Shown in pieces: positions 7,655 to 16,325 of a DNA stretch of 55,043 nt. The notes below the pieces were generated by a model. It was not told the DNA's origin and ran no database searches. It was given only the letters and a program-made list of their open reading frames with translations. A program made the position numbers and the translations under genes. How positions within the stretch are numbered: the first letter of the stretch is position 1; each line of letters starts with the position of its first letter. Where the stretch lies: assembly GCA_002361235.1 (NCBI GenBank), contig DESI01000010.1:845-55887 (forward strand), written 5' to 3'. This DNA comes from Porphyromonadaceae bacterium UBA3318. GTDB taxonomy: Bacteria > Bacteroidota > Bacteroidia > Bacteroidales > Muribaculaceae.

Positions 7655-9502
7655 TCAATATTTGTGATAGGGTTGCGACATGGCATGTATCGGAGCGACA
7701 ATCCATACGCGATAGCGCCCGTCGCGGCTCCAGTCATTGCCGGCCGATCCGAAATCGCAGAACTTCACCTTGCGACCCGCAGAATTTTCCGAATCTTCCA
7801 GGTCCGTACCTAAAATCATAGGGACTTCCGCAGTACACCACGCGAACTCGTTACCTTCTGAGAGGAATTTCATATCTACCTCGCCATTCTCGTTCTCTTT
7901 TATTACACCGCATTCATCCACATCGCCGTCATTATATCTGTTGTCGCGCGCAAATACCAGCGGCCCGCGTGTTAAAGCCTGCATTCCGTTAAGACGCTCA
8001 ATCTTTCCGGCCAAATGGAAATCAGCTGTGATTGCAGTCGTTCCCCTCTCGACAGGAACAGTTACATATCCTTTGACAGGCGACCGGTCAATGAAGCATC
8101 CGTCAACACTTACGCTATACTTCCCATCGCACCATTCCGGAATTCTCAACGCCAGCACGACATCGTCCTTTCCTTGTCGGGATATTTCGATTTTGTTATT
8201 GCCCGTTTTTGGAAAATCGTTGCTGATCTTAATATTTAATCTGGATTTGCCTACATCCAAACCGGCTTCAAGAGGCATATATAGATTCACAAACAGCGTA
8301 TCCTTACCGGTACGCAGTGCAAAATCAGGAATCATCGCGAATCCGCGGGGGCCGTTCGCATTACAACAGTTGATAGGAAGACCGCACTGTTCCTCTCCAT
8401 GCTGCCTGCGGCCTTCCAACGGACTGTACTTGGAAATCTCCTTTCCATCGCCACGCAGTGAAGCCATCAGCGCATTGTACATGGTGCGCTCAAACTCATC
8501 TGCATACTTCGAATCACCTGTGTGCTGCCAGAGCCTGTCAAGCAGTTGCATCCAGGTAAATGTGACGCACGTCTCCATAGTATGGTAAGCCGGTATGGTC
8601 TGCCGGTCCTTTCCTCCGTACCAGCATTCGAATGCTGCACCTGAACCAGCCACATTAATCTCAGTATCGAGGATGTTTTGCGCCACGGCTTTAGCGGCGG
8701 CAAGGAATTTGCCGTCACCTACAGCTTTGCCATACTCTATCAGTCCTACGTAGCAGGACATCATTTCGTAAGCCTTATGACCGTTCTCGTAGCTCCACCA
8801 TTTGCGCGGAAAATCAAACCGATGGGCCACCGGCACGTTTTCAAGTGCTTTCGTGACAAGACGGGTGCTTCCCGGTTTCTCGATAGCGGCCACGATTTCC
8901 GTTGCGAAATCGAGATATTTTCGTTTCTTCGTATACCGGTAGAGATACATGACCGGCTCAAGAATCGAACAGCTCGGCATACCCCTATATAACCCGGTTT
9001 TGGCGATGTCGACGTTACGCGTCTTAAGTTCGTCCATCAATCCGTCCATCAGCCTCTCCACGGATTTCAGGGCTTTCTTGTCTCCGGTCAGATTAAAATA
9101 ATCCAACAGGGCCAGCGAAGTGTATTTACGTCCCCATATATCCCAGTTCGTAAGACGGTCCGTGTCCTTATAGTTTCCGATGTATCCGTCTTCGCGCTGC
9201 GTAGACATCAGATCCGAAGCCGCTTCCTTTATTTTATTCAGAAGCTCCTTGTCATCGGTATATCTGTATGACGCTATTGCACCGAGCATCCACTTGCCTA
9301 TGAACTCTGTCTGCCACCTCGAGCCCTCGGTCAGATGACGGAAAGGCTCTACGAGAAGCGCGGTATTCCGACACTTCACCCTATTCTCGATGCAGGAGTT
9401 GATTCTGTCTCCTACATAATCCCCTATCGTGACAGACCTTTCAGCATACGCCGAAACGGCGAGCATAAAGGCTGACATAGCAAAACAAACGGTCTTTTTC
9501 AT
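7655..9502 (-). CDS. GH127-type beta-L-arabinofuranosidase (DUF1680 family)
   Basis: 615 residues with a signal peptide ending near AYA (residue 20), so it is exported, probably to the periplasm. The (alpha/alpha) barrel domain carries the zinc-thiolate active-site pattern of GH127: ETC (E310, C312) and a Cys pair (C378, C379, in NCCNANGPRG). In the Bifidobacterium enzyme HypBA1 the corresponding groups are E338/C340 and C417/C418. A C-terminal beta domain follows. Related families GH142 and GH146 share this fold, so the exact linkage is not certain. It starts after a degraded stretch that separates it from the GH97 gene, and rhaB follows 40 nt downstream. Confidence 0.85.
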   Translation of the reverse strand: MKKTVCFAMSAFMLAVSAYAERSVTIGDYVGDRINSCIENRVKCRNTALLVEPFRHLTEGSRWQTEFIGKWMLGAIASYRYTDDKELLNKIKEAASDLMSTQREDGYIGNYKDTDRLTNWDIWGRKYTSLALLDYFNLTGDKKALKSVERLMDGLMDELKTRNVDIAKTGLYRGMPSCSILEPVMYLYRYTKKRKYLDFATEIVAAIEKPGSTRLVTKALENVPVAHRFDFPRKWWSYENGHKAYEMMSCYVGLIEYGKAVGDGKFLAAAKAVAQNILDTEINVAGSGAAFECWYGGKDRQTIPAYHTMETCVTFTWMQLLDRLWQHTGDSKYADEFERTMYNALMASLRGDGKEISKYSPLEGRRQHGEEQCGLPINCCNANGPRGFAMIPDFALRTGKDTLFVNLYMPLEAGLDVGKSRLNIKISNDFPKTGNNKIEISRQGKDDVVLALRIPEWCDGKYSVSVDGCFIDRSPVKGYVTVPVERGTTAITADFHLAGKIERLNGMQALTRGPLVFARDNRYNDGDVDECGVIKENENGEVDMKFLSEGNEFAWCTAEVPMILGTDLEDSENSAGRKVKFCDFGSAGNDWSRDGRYRVWIVAPIHAMSQPYHKY

Positions 9503-9519
9503 GTATGTAGATGTTCAAA

Positions 9520-9769
9520 TTAGTCCATAACGACAGTATCGCCGCAATCCTTCAGCCTGAATATACGTGCCCGGCTTCAGTGTCGGCACAGCGGCCTTAT
9601 CCTTGCGACAGCTTCGTTATATAATATGGCGATTATCCTGATATCCGGACACAATAAAAATGACATCGCCAGGCGATATTGGTTGGTTATCCAGCGCCGC
9701 CGGGCGATGTCCTCGTTGAACATTGATGCAGTCCGTAAGGAGATGGGCTGTGTTGAAAAGAACCGCACC
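9520..9769 (-). pseudogene. Degraded coding remnant between the GH97 and GH127 genes
   Basis: This gap of about 300 bases is not plain spacer. One minus-strand frame reads about 50 codons (GAVLFNTAHLLTDCINV onward, including PISPGDVIFIVSGYQDN), hits TAA, then continues RKDKAAVPTLKPGTYI. A neighbouring frame ends RLKDCGDTVVMD and TAA at 9520-9522. This looks like a protein tail, perhaps a beta-sandwich, broken by one stop and one frameshift. No family is recognised. A hairpin (9662-9711) overlaps it. Confidence 0.3.
9655..9711 (-). terminator. Possible factor-independent terminator downstream of the GH97 gene
   Basis: On the minus strand, arms of 14 bp with one mismatch (9698-9711 against 9662-9675) flank a 22-nt loop and are followed directly by ATTTTTATT. 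This fits a terminator or attenuator that would partly separate susC-to-GH97 from GH127-rha. It overlaps a possible coding remnant, so function is uncertain. Confidence 0.5.
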
Positions 9770-9801
9770 TAAAATTTAGATATAATACTTTGGAGTGCAG
9801 T

Positions 9802-11853
9802 TCACTTTTGATGCAGTCTCACTGCGAATCCACCCGCCCGAGCCATACGCAAAGGCAATTCCGAAGCGGACGTCACCCGAGTATTAAATATCTCATATCG
9901 TTCCGGATTCGTGAATCCATCGCTGTCCGCAGCATCACGATATACAGTACATTCATACACCTCGCCTTCCGGAAGGAATCCGAAGCCGAGTATGTATTCA
10001 CGGGCATCCTCGTTCGTGACTCCACCCACATACCAGTCGGAACTGTTCCTGTCCTTGCGCGCCACTACGATGAGATCACCCGGTTCGGCATCCAGATAGA
10101 CACTTCTGCTCCAGTCCACGGGCACATCCTTGATGAACTGAAAGGCGTCCATGTATCGTTCGTAATGCTCCGGCAGGTCACCCGCCATCTGCACCGGAGA
10201 GTACATCGTCAGGTAGAGCGCCAGCTGGTTCGATATAGTGGCCCGCTTCTTCTTTCCCTGATAACCGGGGGCGAAGGATGTGATGTCCATACGGAATATG
10301 CCGGGCGTGAAGTCCATCGGGCCTCCCTTGAGACGTGTGAACGGAAGTATCGTGACATGCCGGGGAGACATCTCGGCATATTCCTGCCCCATCGCGCTTT
10401 CATTCGCCATCAGGTTGGGCCACGTGCGACATAGTCCCGTAGGGCGAACGGCCTCATGGGCGTTCACCATAATCCTCCGGTCGGCGGCTTTCTTCACCGC
10501 GTTCAGATAATGGTTCACGATATTCTGACTGTAATGATATTCCCCTTTCGGCAGGATATTGCCGACATATCCGCTTTTCACCGTGTTGTAACCATACTTC
10601 CGCATCAGGTCGTAGGCAGCGTCGAGATACCGCTCGTAATTGGCGACAGATCCGGAAGTCTCGTGATGCATCATGAGCCTGATACCTTTCTTATGGGCAT
10701 AGTCGTTAAGTCCCGCGATGTCGAAATCAGGATATGGCGTCAGGAAGTCGAACACGAAATCCTTCTCCTTCCCGTACCAATCCTCCCATCCCACATTCCA
10801 TCCTTCCACCAGAAGCTGGTCGAATCCATGACGCGAGGCGAAGTCTATGTATCTTCTCACGTTCTCGTTGTTTGCCCCGTGCTGACCGTGGGGTGTGGCC
10901 GACGCATAGTCGAATGTAGCCAGGTCGAAGTCTTTGGCATCGGTATAGCTCCATTTGCTTTTGCCCGTAATCATCTCCCACCACACTCCCATGAATTTCA
11001 CGGGCTTGATCCAGGAAGTATCCGCTATCTTGCACGGCTCGTTAAGGTTCAGCGTAAGGTTCGAAGCGAGGATGTCGGTAGCTTTGTCGCTGACGGTCAC
11101 AGTACGCCAGGGCGTGCGGAACGGGAGTGTCACCTCGGCGGCAGTTCCGTCGGGGCGTGGCGTAAGATGAGCCCGAAACACCTTCGACGGTTTATCTATC
11201 CGAAGATGCATAGCCGGAAAATCCACAAGCGCCGCTTCGTGAAGGTTGAGATATATCCCGTTGTCTGCTTTCATCATCAGCGAGGTCTGCACACCGGGGG
11301 CGCCAATCTCATCCAACAGGCTTTCCGTGTACTCGAATTCCTGGGAATCGTAGTCTTCGGGAATCCACCATGCCGTGTGATTCCCGGTCATGGCGAATTC
11401 CGTCACCTCCTCTTTCAGCACCAACACCGGATCCGGATGTTCCCGAAACACATAGCGGAAGCCCATGCCATCGTCGAACACCCTGAACTCTATGTCCATC
11501 CGGGTCTTGTTCTTCGAAAGGGAGACGGTCATTCCATTGTAATTCTCGCGTATGGAGTCGTTTTCTCCCCATACGGGAGTCCAAAGGCTGTCACACCGCT
11601 CGCGTGTTATCTTTTTGATGCGAAATCCGTCTGACAGCGAGGTGCCGTCAGACAATTCGAATCCCATGCACGATGGACGGATTATATCCTTGTCACCGTA
11701 TGATACCGAATAGCAGGGACGTCCTTTCCTGTCCAGACTGAATCCCACCGAAATGCGACCGTCGGGAGACTTTACATTCGTTTTGCCCGCATTCGCCATC
11801 GGCATACAACAGAAACACGAGAGCAGGATAATTGTCCTTAGTTTTGACATCAT
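9802..11853 (-). CDS. GH97 family glycoside hydrolase (SusB-like, inverting type)
   Basis: 683 residues with a signal peptide (residues 1-22, MANAG). An N-terminal beta-sandwich (SPDGRISVGFSLD) is followed by a TIM barrel and a short C-terminal beta domain. Three glutamates are seen in HHETSG (about 396), HEAVRPTG (69 residues later) and MGQE (24 later). These spacings equal those of E439, E508 and E532 in SusB, and the Asp nucleophile of retaining GH97 enzymes is replaced (VKSGYVG), so an inverting mechanism acting on alpha-linked glucose or similar is inferred. It starts 21 nt after the esterase gene in the glycan operon and is probably periplasmic. Confidence 0.9.
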   Translation of the reverse strand: MMSKLRTIILLSCFCCMPMANAGKTNVKSPDGRISVGFSLDRKGRPCYSVSYGDKDIIRPSCMGFELSDGTSLSDGFRIKKITRERCDSLWTPVWGENDSIRENYNGMTVSLSKNKTRMDIEFRVFDDGMGFRYVFREHPDPVLVLKEEVTEFAMTGNHTAWWIPEDYDSQEFEYTESLLDEIGAPGVQTSLMMKADNGIYLNLHEAALVDFPAMHLRIDKPSKVFRAHLTPRPDGTAAEVTLPFRTPWRTVTVSDKATDILASNLTLNLNEPCKIADTSWIKPVKFMGVWWEMITGKSKWSYTDAKDFDLATFDYASATPHGQHGANNENVRRYIDFASRHGFDQLLVEGWNVGWEDWYGKEKDFVFDFLTPYPDFDIAGLNDYAHKKGIRLMMHHETSGSVANYERYLDAAYDLMRKYGYNTVKSGYVGNILPKGEYHYSQNIVNHYLNAVKKAADRRIMVNAHEAVRPTGLCRTWPNLMANESAMGQEYAEMSPRHVTILPFTRLKGGPMDFTPGIFRMDITSFAPGYQGKKKRATISNQLALYLTMYSPVQMAGDLPEHYERYMDAFQFIKDVPVDWSRSVYLDAEPGDLIVVARKDRNSSDWYVGGVTNEDAREYILGFGFLPEGEVYECTVYRDAADSDGFTNPERYEIFNTRVTSASELPLRMARAGGFAVRLHQK

Positions 11854-11874
11854 GGTTGTAGTTGTAGAATTAAA

Positions 11875-13854
11875 TTATTTATCGGTTGCAAACGGCAATA
11901 CGGGCAGATTGTTGGCGCCGTAGAGATTGCCTCCGGGATAGTCCGCCCAATCATAGCGGACTGCGACCGGATCGGCTATCAATGGCGATGAAATACGAAT
12001 GGTCCTGTCGTCGATCATTCGGGCGCCGGCCGATGCCCATTTTCCTTTCCTGTCACCTATTATGAAACCGGTAGCCACTCCACCCACAGCCTTGACCGGA
12101 CCGCTGAAGGTCAATGTAATGCTCTTTCCGTCATTGACTACGGACGTGCATGCAGGAGCCTCGCATATCTGTTTCATGCCATATACCCTGTCCAATGCAA
12201 TGATTGCAAGCCTTCGTGCCACCTCAGCCTTGTTCACCGGATGGATGTCTACGGGATTGCCGATATCAACGGCGGTCGCCATGGCCGTATTCGGAAGTTC
12301 AAGAGCCTTCGACTGAGCATGTCTCAGGAGGGCCCATTTTGAATCCGGCTGAACCGCGACCGGTTGAAGGAATCCGGCAAGCTGCACGAAATAAAACGGC
12401 ATATCCGGATCATCAAACGCCTTTCGCCAGCCTTGTATCATGTTCTTGAAACATACCTCGTATTGAGCGTCGCGTCCTACGTTCTGACAGCCCTGATACC
12501 AGATGACTCCGGCTAAAGGCAATGTGGTCAACGGATTGATCATGGCGTTATACAACACCATCGGATGATTGTTCGACTCGGGCGACACATACGACATTCC
12601 CGTTTTCGAAAAATCGGACAATACCGTATAATTCCATTCTCCGTCAAGAGTATATCTCTTACCGTCAACAACAGCATAAGAAGACCGCCAGATACCGCCT
12701 CCACCGCCATTGTCCACCACTTCCACCGTAATGACATTTTCTCCGGCCTTCACCAGACTGCCGTCCACCTTATATTCCCGCGCAAGGTCATGTATATGGC
12801 AACTTCCTACGGGAATTCCGTTGAAATACGTCCTGTCCATGTCGTCCACGGCTCCAAGACAAAGCAAAAGGTCTTTCCCTGCCGCGTCCCGAGGCAGATC
12901 GAGCTCAAACTGCATCGTCACGATTCCGTCGAATCCGGGCAACACATTGTCTTCCCACAGAGAGGGCACAGGCATCTTTCCCCACGTCTTTCCGGTCTGC
13001 ATCCTTGACTTGTCGAACGGATAAGCCGGTCGTTTATCACCCGTGGCTTCATAAGTCCGTCTTACCTCCGTCTCCGACAGCGCGGCCTCCCGGTCCTTGC
13101 CTCCCGACAGCTCATAATAAAATTCAAATCCGGGCACACCCTTAAGGGCCTCGCGGGGAGTCCACGCCTCGACGGTCGTGCCGCCCCACGTGGCGTCAAT
13201 CACGCCCACCGGCACTTCGAGGGAATCCTGAAGCATTCTGCCGTACAGATAACCGATTGCGGAAAATGATTCGGCCGCCGGCGAAGACTCCACCCATCCA
13301 TATTCCACACTTGCGTCATCCAGAGGCGTTAGCGATGTCGTGTTCTTGATCTGAAGCAGTCTTAAAGCCGGACGTCCCATGTCGGCCACCACCCTGTCTG
13401 CATCCGCCACGCGGGCCCAGTCGCCGCGTACGGGAAACTCCATGTTCGACTGTCCCGAGCAGAGCCATACTTCGCCTATGAGTATGTTCTGCAATACCTT
13501 TTCGCCATGACCGTCGTCCAGAACGATGGTGTATGGTCCTCCGCTGTCCGGAGTGGGAAGTTTCAGCGTGAATTTCCCGTTTCCGTCAGTCCCGGCGGAA
13601 ACCGGGGCGCTCAGCCAGTCAGCCTTCAGGACAACCCTCGACCCGGGTGCGGCGGTGCCGGGAATCGTCACCACGGAATTGCGCTGCAGCACCATGTTGT
13701 CGGTATATATACGCGGCAGCACTATGGAGGCTTCGGATGTCCTATAACCTGACACACCGCCCAGCTGAGCGGTGTGTTCAAGTTTATTTGCATGGGTCTG
13801 TGCGCTCAGACATACGTTTAACGCACATAACCCGATTATCGTCAGTAATCTCAT
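11875..13854 (-). CDS. Sialate O-acetylesterase-type carbohydrate esterase
   Basis: 659 residues with a signal peptide (cleavage near ALNVCLSAQT). The SGNH-hydrolase block GEVWLCSGQSNMEFPV puts the nucleophile at about S136. GVIWYQGCQN replaces the more usual WYQGE-S/A-N, and VDIHPVNK carries the likely Asp-His pair. Between them, at about residues 280-410, lies a jelly-roll-like insertion (DLPRDAAGKDLLLCLGAVDD) of the kind seen in this family. It removes O-acetyl groups from a sugar; whether that is sialic acid or a plant sugar cannot be told here. It begins 6 nt after the SusF-like gene. Confidence 0.85.
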   Translation of the reverse strand: MRLLTIIGLCALNVCLSAQTHANKLEHTAQLGGVSGYRTSEASIVLPRIYTDNMVLQRNSVVTIPGTAAPGSRVVLKADWLSAPVSAGTDGNGKFTLKLPTPDSGGPYTIVLDDGHGEKVLQNILIGEVWLCSGQSNMEFPVRGDWARVADADRVVADMGRPALRLLQIKNTTSLTPLDDASVEYGWVESSPAAESFSAIGYLYGRMLQDSLEVPVGVIDATWGGTTVEAWTPREALKGVPGFEFYYELSGGKDREAALSETEVRRTYEATGDKRPAYPFDKSRMQTGKTWGKMPVPSLWEDNVLPGFDGIVTMQFELDLPRDAAGKDLLLCLGAVDDMDRTYFNGIPVGSCHIHDLAREYKVDGSLVKAGENVITVEVVDNGGGGGIWRSSYAVVDGKRYTLDGEWNYTVLSDFSKTGMSYVSPESNNHPMVLYNAMINPLTTLPLAGVIWYQGCQNVGRDAQYEVCFKNMIQGWRKAFDDPDMPFYFVQLAGFLQPVAVQPDSKWALLRHAQSKALELPNTAMATAVDIGNPVDIHPVNKAEVARRLAIIALDRVYGMKQICEAPACTSVVNDGKSITLTFSGPVKAVGGVATGFIIGDRKGKWASAGARMIDDRTIRISSPLIADPVAVRYDWADYPGGNLYGANNLPVLPFATDK

Positions 13855-13860
13855 TCCGGA

Positions 13861-14787
13861 TTATTTTATCATGACCTTCGAGACCTTTCCTCCTTTGCGC
13901 ACCAGATACAATCCGCCGGCGGGATCATATACGCGCACTCCCTGCAGGTTATAATATTCAACCGGAGCATTCACGTCGGTTACAATATCTACGACGCCTG
14001 TCGAACCGGTCGGCGTGACATTCAGCGTCCAGTCATTGAGATTGAACTTCAGGGTATAGGTTCCTGCCTTCTCCACGATCCAGGCTTTGGTGTGGTCCGA
14101 TGAAGATTCGCATGCATTATTCTCCAGGCCCGCTTCAGGGATATTAACTATCGCCGTTACACTGCCGATCGGGGCTTCAAGAGTCGTAGCCTCTGTCGGG
14201 ACGATAAAATCCGCCATCCAATTTCCCTTCTCGCGCATAGCCTGGAAAATCCAACCTGCCTGAAATTCGCCGGTGTATACAAATACGTTGTCTCCCTCTG
14301 ACTCACAAGGCGTCGGAGTATCTATACTCCATCCGCACACATCACCAATCAGATATAATGTCTTGGGCTGTTCACTTTCTCCGACATAAGTCGCGGAGAT
14401 TGTCATTGCATCGATGTTGACGGTTATCGTATACACGCCTGCATCCTTTACCAGCCATTTGTAGTCTGGCTCAGTGGCGAGCACCATTTTATCGCTTGCC
14501 ACGCCGGTTTTCGAGATCTCGCAGTTTTCCGTCTCCGGATGGTAAGCGGGTTTGCCACTCCAGTAATCATCTCTTTCGGGATAAATCTTGAAATCGAATG
14601 CTTTCAGAGCGCCTGTATAGGAGTATACACCGGTCTCGCCCTCTACAGGCTGCATTACTGTCACGTCGTTCCAGGACCATCCACCCTGGGTTGCCCCTCC
14701 TATCATATACAGTTCTGCGGGGTTCTCAGCCATAGCAATGGAGCTTCCTGCAACGGCCATGATGATTGATAAGATAATTTTTCTCAT
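13861..14787 (-). CDS. SusF/SusE-like carbohydrate-binding protein with C-terminal sorting-like tail
   Basis: 308 residues with a signal peptide ending near AMAEN (residue 22). There are two SusE/F-type beta-sandwich repeats, beginning LYMIGGATQGGWSWND and LYLIGDVCGWSIDTPTPC, each closing with a YTITVNIDAMTISATY-like strand. The last 30 residues (YNLQGVRVYDPAGGLYLVRK) match the tail common on exported Bacteroidales proteins, resembling type IX secretion signals. It probably binds the target glycan at the cell surface. It shares its repeat unit with the four-repeat protein at 16326-17840. Confidence 0.8.
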   Translation of the reverse strand: MRKIILSIIMAVAGSSIAMAENPAELYMIGGATQGGWSWNDVTVMQPVEGETGVYSYTGALKAFDFKIYPERDDYWSGKPAYHPETENCEISKTGVASDKMVLATEPDYKWLVKDAGVYTITVNIDAMTISATYVGESEQPKTLYLIGDVCGWSIDTPTPCESEGDNVFVYTGEFQAGWIFQAMREKGNWMADFIVPTEATTLEAPIGSVTAIVNIPEAGLENNACESSSDHTKAWIVEKAGTYTLKFNLNDWTLNVTPTGSTGVVDIVTDVNAPVEYYNLQGVRVYDPAGGLYLVRKGGKVSKVMIK

Positions 14788-14799
14788 ATCTATATGTAT

Positions 14800-16230
14800 T
14801 TATTTGGTGAGTTTTACTATTTTACATCCATGAGGGGCAAGCGTGGCCGACAATGATTTCGCCACTCCTTCATCCGCATGCTTCCACAAGTCGCGTACCT
14901 TCCATTCGCCGTCGATGCCGAGGGTCTTGAAATCAACGCTGACCGACATGGCGTTGTCATCGCGGTTGAACAGGCCTATCACATAGTTGCCGTCCGACAA
15001 CTGTCCGTACCAGATCTGGCTTTCCTTGCTGTTCAGTTCGTCGCTCAATGGTTTGCCGACAAAGCCGTCGGTATTCAGGGCCAGCATTTCAGTATTGGTA
15101 TAGAATCGGGTATTGTCGCCGATGGTATTGTACTGGTCGGCTATCGTGACGGGTCCTCCGGCCATAAGCTGAAGCGACACCACCGATTCCTTCTCCGCGT
15201 CGGTGTTGAAAGTGTTGAGACGGATGAAGTCGCCGTCCAGCAATACCTTGCCACGCCCTGAGATATGGGACCAATACACGAAGCCATCAAACATATTCAT
15301 GCAGTTCGGCCATGTGGTCCACGATTTTCCTCTCTCGCAATCGGAATAGTGCCACCAGCCGCCGTTGCCGGTATCCTGCACGATACGCACCATGTTGCCG
15401 CACAGTTTCTCTATTTCGGCGTCATAATACAGATGAGGCATCACAAGCGATATGAATATCCCGTATTTCTTCGCATTCTCCGCGATGTATGACAATGCGC
15501 GAACATACGACTCACGCCCGTAGCCACGGCCTATCGGACCCATGTTCCTGTCTTTTCCGTCCTCGTACCATGACAGGAAATCGACACGGATATAGTCGAT
15601 TCCGAGTTCAGCGTAATGCTTGAAGAATCCGTCTATGTATTCCTTGGCGCCGGGATAGCTGGCCACTACCCATTGGAATCCCCACATATCCTCCGTACCG
15701 GGATTCAGCACCTCGCTCTTATGGTCCCAGAGCAGGTCGCCCACGGTATATTCGGTATCAGGCACCTTGGTGTCCCATGGAGCGTGCACCCACAAGGGAT
15801 TGTCATAGATACCGACCTTCAGGCCCTTCTTCTTACACATCTCCACAAGTTCCTTTATGGACATCGAACCGTAATGCGTCATATACGGCGATCCGTCCTT
15901 ACAGTTCTGCGATATGAAGCCGTCGGTGCATACCATGTCGTAACCGTAAGGCTTCAGGTCGCGGGCCAGCCAGTCAGTGATCTGCTCCCATTGAGCGGCG
16001 GTAATGTCCATGTCCTCGTTTTTCACGCCACTCTGCGACTGGGTGTGGCAGTATTCATAGACACTCCAGTACAGCGGAGCCTTGAAGTTGTGTATCTCCT
16101 CGATGGGAGGCAGGTCCGGCAACTCAAACTTCTGAGGACGCCGCATCTCTATGTTCTCGACGCACCCTGTCAATGCCACGGCGGCGAGCGTGGATGCAAG
16201 TAGGCTCATAATTCTTAATTTTATTTTCAT
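14800..16230 (-). CDS. Clan-D (GH27/GH36-like) glycoside hydrolase lipoprotein
   Basis: 476 residues. The signal ends in the lipobox ALTGC, with the lipid on C23. A TIM barrel contains CTDGFI, KKKGLKVGIYDNPLW and YIRVDFLSWYE, where D217 fits the catalytic nucleophile; an AGGPVTIADQYNTI segment and a C-terminal beta domain follow. The pattern is that of alpha-galactosidase-like clan D enzymes, but the N-terminus lacks the classical GWNSW, so the activity could be alpha-galactosidase, beta-L-arabinopyranosidase or another alpha-glycosidase. It starts after a 95-nt gap holding a perfect hairpin. Confidence 0.75.
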   Translation of the reverse strand: MKIKLRIMSLLASTLAAVALTGCVENIEMRRPQKFELPDLPPIEEIHNFKAPLYWSVYEYCHTQSQSGVKNEDMDITAAQWEQITDWLARDLKPYGYDMVCTDGFISQNCKDGSPYMTHYGSMSIKELVEMCKKKGLKVGIYDNPLWVHAPWDTKVPDTEYTVGDLLWDHKSEVLNPGTEDMWGFQWVVASYPGAKEYIDGFFKHYAELGIDYIRVDFLSWYEDGKDRNMGPIGRGYGRESYVRALSYIAENAKKYGIFISLVMPHLYYDAEIEKLCGNMVRIVQDTGNGGWWHYSDCERGKSWTTWPNCMNMFDGFVYWSHISGRGKVLLDGDFIRLNTFNTDAEKESVVSLQLMAGGPVTIADQYNTIGDNTRFYTNTEMLALNTDGFVGKPLSDELNSKESQIWYGQLSDGNYVIGLFNRDDNAMSVSVDFKTLGIDGEWKVRDLWKHADEGVAKSLSATLAPHGCKIVKLTK

Positions 16231-16279
16231 TTTAACTTGTTTTCTGTTTTGATTTTCAAAGGTTGTTTAGAGAAGGTAT

Positions 16280-16322
16280 TCAAGAGGGTGTATCAAATGA
16301 AGGTCCTGACACACCCTCTTGA
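16280..16322 (-). terminator. Intercistronic hairpin downstream of the SusE/F gene
   Basis: Perfect 12-bp arms TCAAGAGGGTGT (16280-16291) and ACACCCTCTTGA (16311-16322) with a 19-nt loop, starting a few bases after the SusE/F stop codon. No U tract follows on the minus strand, so RNA-end stabilisation or partial attenuation is as likely as termination. Confidence 0.55.
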
Positions 16323-16325
16323 GTA

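Noticed and set aside
9577..9768. A 63-codon minus-strand frame in the GH97-GH127 gap as a separate gene
   Set aside because: An adjoining frame makes better protein-like sequence, and a terminator-like hairpin overlaps it.
10456..11634. A 392-codon open frame on the plus strand opposite the GH97 gene
   Set aside because: It is antisense to a gene with complete family motifs, its translation has no recognisable domain, and it follows from the codon bias of the real gene.
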